Source: Methanobacteriaceae archaeon UBA349 (GTDB lineage: Archaea > Methanobacteriota > Methanobacteria > Methanobacteriales > Methanobacteriaceae). From it: a stretch of DNA of 6,973 nt. A program made the translations under genes and the position numbers. Numbering within the stretch: the first letter of the stretch is position 1; the number at the start of each line of letters is the position of its first letter. The DNA lies in assembly GCA_002509745.1 (NCBI GenBank), contig DAWK01000186.1, forward strand, positions 1 through 6,973, given 5' to 3'. The notes under the pieces were generated by a model that was not told where the DNA came from, did no database searches, and worked only from the letters and a program-made list of their open reading frames with translations. This document shows, in pieces, positions 1 to 6,973 of the stretch.

Positions 1-2
1 TC

Positions 3-1079
3 TCTATTTCTGGAGAAATGTTCCTATTTTTCAGGATTTTACAAGCTATAGGAAACGCAATGGTATTCGCCAATTTAAATGCTATGATATCATCAGCATT
101 TCCAGTAAATGAAAGAGGCCGGGCCTTTGGACTTACATCGATGGGTGTATTTGTAGGGCTAATAGTTGGACCAATACTTGGAGGAGCTATCACAGAAATT
201 GTAGGATGGAGAACCTTATTCTATTTAGACACTATAATAGGAATAATGGCAGTTTATGCTATCACACGTTTTAAATACGACTGGGTAGATACAAAAGGAG
301 AGAAATTAGACATTTTAGGGTCATTTCTGCTAGGTATGTCTCTTATATTCATAATTTATGCTTTTTCAGATTTAACCCAAAAGTACGGCCTATTTCTTTT
401 AATTGCGGGAATAATTGGACTTTCATTATTTTATTTAGTGGAAAAAAGAGTTGATTTTCCTTTGATTAATTTAGGTTTATTTAATAGTAAAAGTTTTACC
501 TTTGGAAACATCACTGCATTTATAAATTACGGTGCATTTGTATCGGTAGGGTTTATTCTAAGCCTATATTTACAATATTTAAAAGGTTATAGTCCTCTTA
601 CGGCAGGCCTAATAGTTTCTATTCAATCAATTATGATGGTCATTGTATCTCCTTTTGCAGGAAGATTATCAGATAAAATCGATCCGGGAAGTGTTTCAAC
701 TGTCGGGATGGTGTTAACAACCATTGGCGTAGCACTTATGACATTAATTAATTTTGAAAATGCTCCATATCTAGGAGGAGTATCGCTTATTATTTTTGGA
801 GCAGGTATAGGTTTATTCTATTCTTCAAATACCAAGGTGGTTATGAGTGCGGTGGATAAAAAATATTTTGGAGTTGCAAGCGCTACATTAAGTGATATTA
901 GATCCATTGGACAGATATTTGGGATGGGCATAGTAATGTTAATTATTTCTGCTATTTTAGGAAATGTGCAAATTTTGCCTTCTAATTATCCAGAACTAAT
1001 TATAAGCCTTAGAATTTCATTAGTTGCTATCGCTGTTTTAAGTGCTATTGGAATTTTCACATCAATATTTAAAGATTAA
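3..1079 (+). CDS. MFS drug/H+ antiporter, DHA2 (14-helix) type, 5' end outside window
   Basis: This is an integral membrane exporter of the major facilitator superfamily, probably expelling drugs or other small amphipathic compounds in exchange for protons; the substrate cannot be read from sequence. The frame is open to the left edge. The first ATG (base 18) lies inside a helix and is not the real start, since about 100 N-terminal residues (helices 1-3 and the first motif A) are missing. Numbering from that Met, the antiporter motif C is at residues 43-56 (GVFVGLIVGPILGG), followed by a WR pair at 64-65 typical of this family. A second, motif-A-like GRLSDK is at 215-220. I count 11 hydrophobic segments, fitting helices 4-14 of 14. 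The stop is TAA. The gene converges on gatE and has no visible functional link to it. Sampled 60-base lines are 27-40% GC, below the gat and vor genes. Family call is confident; specificity is unknown. Confidence 0.88.
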   Translation, partial: SISGEMFLFFRILQAIGNAMVFANLNAMISSAFPVNERGRAFGLTSMGVFVGLIVGPILGGAITEIVGWRTLFYLDTIIGIMAVYAITRFKYDWVDTKGEKLDILGSFLLGMSLIFIIYAFSDLTQKYGLFLLIAGIIGLSLFYLVEKRVDFPLINLGLFNSKSFTFGNITAFINYGAFVSVGFILSLYLQYLKGYSPLTAGLIVSIQSIMMVIVSPFAGRLSDKIDPGSVSTVGMVLTTIGVALMTLINFENAPYLGGVSLIIFGAGIGLFYSSNTKVVMSAVDKKYFGVASATLSDIRSIGQIFGMGIVMLIISAILGNVQILPSNYPELIISLRISLVAIAVLSAIGIFTSIFKD

Positions 1080-1086
1080 AAAATAA

Positions 1087-1114
1087 TTTTCTTATACATA
1101 CTTCTTGTTTTTTT
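1087..1114 (+). terminator. Probable T-tract terminator of the MFS gene
   Basis: Just after the TAA of the transporter, the coding strand carries a T4 run at 1087-1090 and a T7 run at 1108-1114, with no strong hairpin. Archaeal RNA polymerase stops at such T-rich tracts, so these are the likely transcript end. The assignment rests on position and composition only. Confidence 0.5.
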
Positions 1115-1121
1115 GATTCTA

Positions 1122-1142
1122 ATTATTATTATTATTATTATT
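1122..1142. repeat. (ATT)7 microsatellite in the convergent gap
   Basis: Seven uninterrupted ATT triplets lie in the 203-base gap (1080-1282) between the two convergent genes. It is simple low-complexity sequence that can vary in copy number by slippage. The rest of this gap holds only AT-rich sequence and the two terminators; I see no small gene or RNA in it. Confidence 0.9.
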
Positions 1143-1240
1143 AATTTCCAATTTTTAATTATTCAAATGCCCTAGGAATTAATTATTTTCTTAAGTATGC
1201 TTTCAATGACCATTTTTTATTATGAACTGTAATTATAATT

Positions 1241-1282
1241 GTAATAATAAAAAATAATAATTATTATATCAAAAAAAGAAAA
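1241..1282 (-). terminator. Probable T-tract terminator of gatE
   Basis: On the minus strand, directly after the gatE TAA, there are runs TTTTCTTTTTTT (1282 to 1271) and T6 (1254 to 1249). Between them is a perfect 14-base palindrome, ATAATAATTATTAT (1254-1267). This fits archaeal T-rich termination for the gatD-gatE transcript, opposing the MFS terminator across the same gap. Confidence 0.5.
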
Positions 1283-3145
<1,863 letters not shown>

Positions 3146-3148
3146 TAA

Positions 3149-3154
3149 ATCACC
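3149..3154 (-). promoter_or_regulatory. Ribosome binding site of gatE
   Basis: GGTGAT on the minus strand ends three bases before the gatE ATG. It is complementary to the AUCACC of the archaeal 16S 3' end and fixes the start at 3145. Confidence 0.75.
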
Positions 3155-3176
3155 GTGTAAAAATTGTTTTTAAGTG

Positions 3177-3197
3177 AATCAATTTATAATATTGATT
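3177..3197. repeat. Gapped palindrome, AATCAAT/ATTGATT
   Basis: Seven-base arms AATCAAT (3177-3183) and ATTGATT (3191-3197) flank a 7-base TTATAAT spacer, centred about 40 bases before the gatE ATG. The shape is that of a dimeric regulator site over a TATA-like core. Arms this short are expected by chance in a spacer this AT-rich, so function is unproven. Confidence 0.45.
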
Positions 3198-3205
3198 TTA
3201 TTTAA

Positions 3206-3239
3206 TATAGAATTCAAAGAGAATAATTTAAATTCTATA
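3206..3239. repeat. 9-bp perfect inverted repeat in the gatD-gatE spacer
   Basis: TATAGAATT (3206-3214) and AATTCTATA (3231-3239) are exact reverse complements separated by 16 bases. The right arm overlaps the candidate TATA box of gatE, so it could be an operator or a weak RNA hairpin. With only one G-C pair per stem, and in AT-rich DNA, chance is a fair explanation. Confidence 0.55.
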
Positions 3240-3248
3240 AATATTTTT
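3235..3248 (-). promoter_or_regulatory. Candidate TATA box/BRE upstream of gatE
   Basis: In the 131-base gatD-gatE spacer (3146-3276) the minus strand has an A-rich run followed by TTTATAG (3241 to 3235), resembling an archaeal BRE plus TATA box. A start about 25 bases downstream would give a leader of roughly 65-70 bases before gatE. The spacer is so AT-rich that such matches arise by chance. No T-run follows the gatD stop, so gatE may instead be read through from gatD, or both may happen. Confidence 0.3.
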
Positions 3249-3276
3249 TAAGTATTTTTTCAAATTATTTTATCAT

Positions 3277-4590
3277 CTAGACCAAAAAATAATCCAGAGA
3301 AGATTTCTCTTCCATTTCTCCAGCTATATTGGTAGTCATTATTTTTTTGACTTCTTTTAGATCATCACTTTGACCTAAGGCCCATATTAACTTCACAAAA
3401 GCTGTCTCAGGCAACATATCTCCACCAGGAATTACACCTGCATTTAAAAGTCTCCGGCCAGTACTGTAAACATTCATATTTACTTTTCCATAAATGCACT
3501 GGGAGGTCATGACTACGGGGACATCCTTATCCGCGGCTCTTTCCATAGCCGGTACCATGTGGTCGGGACAGTGGCCTAGGCCAGTTCCTTCAATCAGAAT
3601 TCCCTTAACTCCTTTATCAAGATGATAATCAATAATATCAGTTTCTATTCCGGGAAAACTCTTAATAAATGCCACATTAGGTTCTATATTATCATTTATT
3701 TTTAATTCCTGCTCGCCCCTCTTTTTATAGCTTTTTTCCACATCTAATATTTGGAGGGCCCCTTCTTCTATCTGGGCTAGGGGTTTTGTATTTATACTGC
3801 GGAAAGTGTCCCGTCGAGAGGTGTGCATTTTCCGGACCTTGGTTCCGCGGTGCAAATAACAAGCAGAATCATCGCTGGTGGCATGCATACAAACAGTTAC
3901 TTCGGCCAGGTCAGATCGAGCTGCGGCTACTGAGTTTATAAGATTTAAAAAGGCATCGGAGGATGGACGGTCCGAACTACGTTGTGCTCCGGTTAATACA
4001 ATAGGTACTGGTGTTTCTAATATAAAACTCAATGCTGAAGCAGTATAATGCATGGTGTCAGTCCCATGGGCCACTACTACTCCATCGGAACCATCATTTA
4101 TTTCATCGGCAATAGAATGGGCGGCTTTTACCCAATATTCGGGCTTCATATTCTCACTTAGAATATTGAATATGGCACTTCCTTTAATATTGGCCTGCTC
4201 TAAAAGTTCAGGATTTGCTCTTAAAAGATCATCTGCAGTAAATGCAGGGTGAACCGCACCGGTTTTATAATCAATTATAGAAGCAACAGTTCCACCAGTG
4301 GATATAATTGAAATATCTTTTTTATTTTGATCTTTTTCAACATCTAATGATGGTAATTCTATTTTAGGCCGGTTACCTTTTTCTAATATTTCAATTTCTA
4401 CTTGAGATATTTCTACTCCCATATTGTAACCGCTGTCCATTTTTAGAACGATATGCTGGTCATCAGAGTCATCTGTACGGTCTAAAATCATTCCTTGGTA
4501 TGAAATGTCGGGTTTTGTTATTTTTACGATGTCTCCTACAGAAACACCAGATGAATCCAGTAATTTTTTGGCCGATCCTTTATAATTCAT
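3277..4590 (-). CDS. gatD: Glutamyl-tRNA(Gln) amidotransferase subunit D (GatD), asparaginase-type
   Basis: GatD is the amidase half of the archaeal GatDE complex. It hydrolyses glutamine (or asparagine), and the ammonia is channelled to GatE to convert Glu-tRNA(Gln) to Gln-tRNA(Gln). The 437 residues fit the family. A GatD-specific N-terminal beta domain spans about 1-75, followed by a charged linker and an L-asparaginase I-type domain from about 92 to the end. The first catalytic motif STGGTVAS is at 97-104 (nucleophile Thr101). The second, HGTDTM, is at 175-180 (Thr177, Asp178), and the catalytic lysine is most likely Lys254 in KVRKMHTS. All four expected catalytic residues are present, so the enzyme looks active. 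[13 protein letters not shown] (201-213) and EGTGLGH (334-340) are further asparaginase-family signatures. The ATG start has a GAGG site six bases upstream, and the stop is TAG. It is preceded by a 262-base spacer after vorA and followed by gatE. Confidence 0.97.
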   Translation of the reverse strand: MNYKGSAKKLLDSSGVSVGDIVKITKPDISYQGMILDRTDDSDDQHIVLKMDSGYNMGVEISQVEIEILEKGNRPKIELPSLDVEKDQNKKDISIISTGGTVASIIDYKTGAVHPAFTADDLLRANPELLEQANIKGSAIFNILSENMKPEYWVKAAHSIADEINDGSDGVVVAHGTDTMHYTASALSFILETPVPIVLTGAQRSSDRPSSDAFLNLINSVAAARSDLAEVTVCMHATSDDSACYLHRGTKVRKMHTSRRDTFRSINTKPLAQIEEGALQILDVEKSYKKRGEQELKINDNIEPNVAFIKSFPGIETDIIDYHLDKGVKGILIEGTGLGHCPDHMVPAMERAADKDVPVVMTSQCIYGKVNMNVYSTGRRLLNAGVIPGGDMLPETAFVKLIWALGQSDDLKEVKKIMTTNIAGEMEEKSSLDYFLV

Positions 4591-4596
4591 AAAATT

Positions 4597-4600
4597 CCTC
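4597..4600 (-). promoter_or_regulatory. Ribosome binding site of gatD
   Basis: GAGG on the minus strand lies six bases before the gatD ATG and supports the start at 4590. Confidence 0.65.
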
Positions 4601-4644
4601 TTTATTATTCTATATGTTTATAATCCATGATGATTTTAAAATAT

Positions 4645-4670
4645 TAAGATTTAAATATAAGATTATTTTT
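4645..4670 (-). promoter_or_regulatory. Candidate gatD promoter (BRE/TATA) with flanking direct repeat
   Basis: On the minus strand an A-rich run (4670 to 4666) leads into TTATATTTAA (4660 to 4651), resembling an archaeal BRE and TATA box. A start about 25 bases on would leave a leader of some 40 bases carrying the GAGG site. The 7-base sequence AATCTTA occurs twice (4664-4658 and 4651-4645), once on each side of the TATA core. The rest of the 262-base gap (4591-4852) is AT-rich with no gene I can support. Other TATA-like strings occur at 4611-4623 and 4711-4717, so the choice is tentative. Confidence 0.35.
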
Positions 4671-4767
4671 ACAATTTAGAATTTTCTATTAGTAAAACTA
4701 TCTATTGTAAGTTTATAATTCTTTTTACATAACCAATAGCAAATTTATTAAAAATGGTGGATTAATC

Positions 4768-4800
4768 AAAATAAAATAAAATAAAAATATAAAAATTAGA
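4768..4800 (-). terminator. Probable T-tract terminator of the vor operon
   Basis: About 50 bases after the vorA stop the minus strand is nearly all T: T5 and T5 runs, then three tandem ATTTT pentamers (4782 to 4768). No G-C hairpin is present. This fits archaeal intrinsic termination and would separate the vor transcript from gatD-gatE. Confidence 0.55.
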
Positions 4801-4852
4801 AAATAATTCTGACATAATATAGACAAATACCTATCTCGTTAATATATCAAAA

Positions 4853-6346
4853 TTATTCCAATTTAATGTTCTCTTCAGCCCATCTGGCCCCGGCTTCCAG
4901 TATTTCCAGGTTTATATCTACCAATTTTGGTTTTCCTGAGAATGTGTGGGCCACAGCCGCTTTAAATGATTCTTTATCTAGTTCAGTGTATCCCAGATGC
5001 ATTAGAACTCCCAGCATAACGGTATTGGCTGCTCTTTTAACTCCCATACTTTTTGCTATTCTCATAGCAGGTACTGGAATTGTTTTAACGCCTTTTGAGC
5101 CTTCATATTCTCCAGATGCCGATTCATAGATTATGGTTCCTCCCGGGAGTATATCTGGCCCAAATTCGTCCAGCGATGGCTTATTAAAGGCTACCATTAT
5201 TTCATTCCTTTTAACTGCCGGCGAACCAATAATATCGCCTGAAATAACCACCACGCAACTAGATGTCCCTCCTCTCTGTTCTGGTCCATAAGAAGGATAC
5301 CAGGAAACATGGCGCTGTTCAGTACAGGCGGCCTGGGCTAAGGTAAGGCCCATACTTAGAACACCTTGTCCTCCAAATCCTGCTATTTTAATGAACTTCT
5401 CTTTGAATTCAGGATCATCAACAGGGTCCGGGTTACTGTCATCAGCCAGATGGAAGATTTCATCCAGTGATTCTTTAGAAAAGTCACTTTCATCCCGGTG
5501 TAGTGTAATTGCTTCTTTGCTTTTGTCCCGGAATTTATTCAGAGGAAACTCTTTTTCCATTTCTTCATTTATGAATTTCTCAGCAGCGACAGCATCCTGT
5601 CTGAGATTGGTAGGGCACGGGGATAAGACTTCTACAAAGGCATAGCCTTTACCATCTCTTTGAATTTCCAGTGCTTTTTTAACTGCAGTTTTTGCTTTTC
5701 TTATATGCTTAATATCTGAAACTGAGACTCTTTCAATATATACTGGGGCCTGAAGATTATCTAAAAGCTCACACATGTGTAAAGGATATCCTGTATAAAG
5801 GGGATCTCTTCCCTGAGGACAAGTTACTGTCACTTCACCTAAAAGAGTAGTAGGGGCCATTTGACCTCCAGTCATCCCATAAACGCTGTTATTTACAAAG
5901 AAAACTGCCAGTTTTTCTCCACGATTCGCGGCCTGTATGGTTTCATTCAGACCGATGGAAGCTAAATCTCCGTCTCCTTGATAAAGCATGACTATGGCAT
6001 CATCTTCTGCTCTAGAAATACCGGTTCCCACAGCAGGTGCTCTTCCATGAGCCACCTGAACATTTCCACAGTCAAAATAATAATAGGCAAAAACCGCACA
6101 ACCTACGGGACTGATCATAACTGCTCTTTCTTGGATGCCTAATTCATCCATAGCCTCTCCAATAAGTTTATGAAGAATACCGTGGCCACATCCGGCACAG
6201 TAATGGGTTGCGGTGGGTGCACTTCCTCCCTTTCGCTCAAAAACGTCATAAAGGGAATCTGGTTTTTTTAATATTTTCTCATCCATTTCTTCTTTTATTT
6301 CTTCCATATTGGAATTTATTTTTGAATTAGCAGGTTTAGGGTTCAT
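4853..6346 (-). CDS. vorA: 2-oxoisovalerate:ferredoxin oxidoreductase, fused beta-gamma subunit (VorA)
   Basis: VorA is the thiamine-diphosphate subunit of the cytoplasmic enzyme that interconverts branched-chain 2-oxoacids plus CoA with acyl-CoA, CO2 and reduced ferredoxin. The beta domain spans about residues 35-285. It has CAGCGHG (50-56), a TPP/Mg motif beginning GDGD (124-127) and closing with NN (152-153), and [10 protein letters not shown] (158-167). Cys50, Cys53, Cys83 and Cys244 match the spacing of the four [4Fe-4S] ligands of this superfamily. An acidic linker (about 285-315) leads to a gamma domain (about 316-497) with [11 protein letters not shown] (323-333) and [12 protein letters not shown] (352-363). 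This beta-gamma fusion is what marks it as VOR-like rather than the four-subunit KOR or POR; substrate is inferred from that. The ATG directly follows the vorB TAA and has a perfect AGGAGG. The first 30 residues are charged and unlikely to be part of the fold; Met14 and Met21 are alternative starts without as good a site. Confidence 0.9.
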   Translation of the reverse strand: MNPKPANSKINSNMEEIKEEMDEKILKKPDSLYDVFERKGGSAPTATHYCAGCGHGILHKLIGEAMDELGIQERAVMISPVGCAVFAYYYFDCGNVQVAHGRAPAVGTGISRAEDDAIVMLYQGDGDLASIGLNETIQAANRGEKLAVFFVNNSVYGMTGGQMAPTTLLGEVTVTCPQGRDPLYTGYPLHMCELLDNLQAPVYIERVSVSDIKHIRKAKTAVKKALEIQRDGKGYAFVEVLSPCPTNLRQDAVAAEKFINEEMEKEFPLNKFRDKSKEAITLHRDESDFSKESLDEIFHLADDSNPDPVDDPEFKEKFIKIAGFGGQGVLSMGLTLAQAACTEQRHVSWYPSYGPEQRGGTSSCVVVISGDIIGSPAVKRNEIMVAFNKPSLDEFGPDILPGGTIIYESASGEYEGSKGVKTIPVPAMRIAKSMGVKRAANTVMLGVLMHLGYTELDKESFKAAVAHTFSGKPKLVDINLEILEAGARWAEENIKLE

Positions 6347-6973
6347 TTAGATGCCTCCTGCAATTTTTCTTATTTTAGCCACTAAATCGTCCAGTTCTAT
6401 GAGATTTCCGCCCATTCGATTAACCAGTTCCACGTCATGGCACTTTATGGCCATTTTTATGTCTTCTATCATCTGACCATTGCTCATTTCCACAGATACA
6501 AATTTACACCCGTTTTCCTGGTCCAGCTGAGCTAATCTTTCATCAGGGAATGGGAATAATGTAATGGGCCTTAAAAGACCGACCTTTATTCCCTCTGAAC
6601 GTGCAATTTCCACAGCACTTCTACAAATTCTACTACTTATTCCATAGGATATCAGGACAATTTCTGCATCTTCCGTGTAATATTCTTCGTATTCCACTTC
6701 ATTTTCCTTTATTTTCTGGTATTTTTCCTGCAAATAGAAGTTAAATTCTTCTAATTGATTAAAATCAAGGAATATGGAAGTTGCCAAGTTGTTCATAGTT
6801 TCTTTATTCCCACAGACTGCTCGGGAGGTATCTATGGTGGGTTTAAATGCATTTTCTGGATAATGCAATGGTTCTGCCATCTGACCTAGCACACCGTCGG
6901 CCATTACTACCACTGGATTCAGGTACTTATCTGCCAGTTCAAAGGCTTTTATAGTAAGGTCACACATTTCCTG
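6347..6973 (-). CDS. vorB: 2-oxoisovalerate:ferredoxin oxidoreductase, alpha subunit (VorB), 5' end outside window
   Basis: VorB is the alpha subunit that pairs with VorA to bind the 2-oxoacid and complete the TPP site. Only the C-terminal 208 residues are visible; the frame is open to the right edge (Gln-Glu precede the Met codon at 6967), and about 140 more residues are expected for a chain near 350. The visible part starts at the end of the pyrimidine-binding domain ([20 protein letters not shown], then MADGVLGQM). It continues through a charged coil-like stretch ([16 protein letters not shown]) into the transketolase C-terminal-like domain. That domain has [19 protein letters not shown] and [12 protein letters not shown], typical of alpha subunits of this superfamily, and later [13 protein letters not shown]. 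It ends IAGGI-TAA, directly against vorA. Further upstream genes, possibly the small ferredoxin-type subunit VorC, would lie beyond the right edge. Confidence 0.9.
   Translation of the reverse strand, partial: QEMCDLTIKAFELADKYLNPVVVMADGVLGQMAEPLHYPENAFKPTIDTSRAVCGNKETMNNLATSIFLDFNQLEEFNFYLQEKYQKIKENEVEYEEYYTEDAEIVLISYGISSRICRSAVEIARSEGIKVGLLRPITLFPFPDERLAQLDQENGCKFVSVEMSNGQMIEDIKMAIKCHDVELVNRMGGNLIELDDLVAKIRKIAGGI
6354..6359 (-). promoter_or_regulatory. Ribosome binding site of vorA, inside vorB
   Basis: AGGAGG lies seven bases before the vorA ATG and is encoded by the Ala-Gly-Gly codons at the end of vorB. The vorB TAA (6349 to 6347) touches the vorA ATG (6346 to 6344), so translation of the two is probably coupled and subunit amounts kept equal. 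Confidence 0.85.

Noticed and set aside
1083..1202. Possible imperfect direct repeat (AATAATTTTCTTATACATACTT-like at 1083 and again near 1181)
   Set aside because: The match needs gaps and is mostly T-rich filler; there are no target-site duplications or terminal repeats to suggest an insertion element.
4052..4252. 66-codon open frame on the + strand inside gatD
   Set aside because: It is antisense to the catalytic HGTD region of gatD and has no independent coding signal.
4702..4739. CTATTG/CAATAG inverted repeat in the vorA-gatD gap
   Set aside because: The arms are six bases and the inner pairing is broken; this is at chance level in AT-rich DNA.
4762..4815. 17-codon ATG frame on the minus strand in the vorA-gatD gap
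   Set aside because: It encodes almost only Phe, Ile, Leu and Tyr because it runs through the T-rich terminator, and it has no ribosome site.
4866..5129. 87-codon open frame on the + strand inside vorA
   Set aside because: It is antisense to the VorA gamma domain, low in recognisable features, and explained by codon use on the other strand.
5391..5645. 84-codon, serine-rich open frame on the + strand inside vorA
   Set aside because: It mirrors the acidic linker of VorA (Asp/Glu codons read as Ser/Phe on the other strand) and is not a gene.

Overview
The window reads as a piece of a methanogenic archaeon's core genome, most likely Methanobacteriales and perhaps Methanobacterium or a relative. 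Three things point there. GatD and GatE form the archaea-only tRNA-dependent amidotransferase. The 2-oxoacid:ferredoxin oxidoreductase has its beta and gamma parts fused in one chain, as in the VOR enzyme of Methanothermobacter. The gaps between genes are very AT-rich, with archaeal-style T-tract ends and Shine-Dalgarno sites (GGTGAT, AGGAGG) matching an archaeal 16S tail. Genus-level placement is inference.

Layout, left to right. Bases 1-1079 (+) hold the C-terminal three quarters of a 14-helix major-facilitator drug/H+ antiporter, cut by the left edge. Bases 1080-1282 are a convergent, low-complexity AT-rich gap holding both transcription ends. The rest is on the minus strand: gatE (1283-3145), a 131-base spacer, gatD (3277-4590), a 262-base spacer with a T-rich terminator and a candidate promoter, vorA (4853-6346), and the C-terminal part of vorB (6347 to the right edge). 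In transcription order this is vorB-vorA, then gatD-gatE.

How they work together. VorB and VorA are the core of 2-oxoisovalerate:ferredoxin oxidoreductase, which interconverts branched-chain 2-oxoacids and acyl-CoAs with ferredoxin as electron carrier. Their genes abut exactly, with the vorA Shine-Dalgarno written inside the last vorB codons. GatD releases ammonia from glutamine or asparagine. GatE phosphorylates and amidates Glu-tRNA(Gln) to Gln-tRNA(Gln), the route archaea use in place of a glutaminyl-tRNA synthetase. The transporter is unrelated and converges on this block.

I found no undescribed system, mobile element, CRISPR array, rRNA or tRNA. The open points are modest: inverted repeats overlapping TATA-like sequence upstream of gatE, a direct repeat around the gatD TATA candidate, the VorA start, and the lower GC of the transporter.
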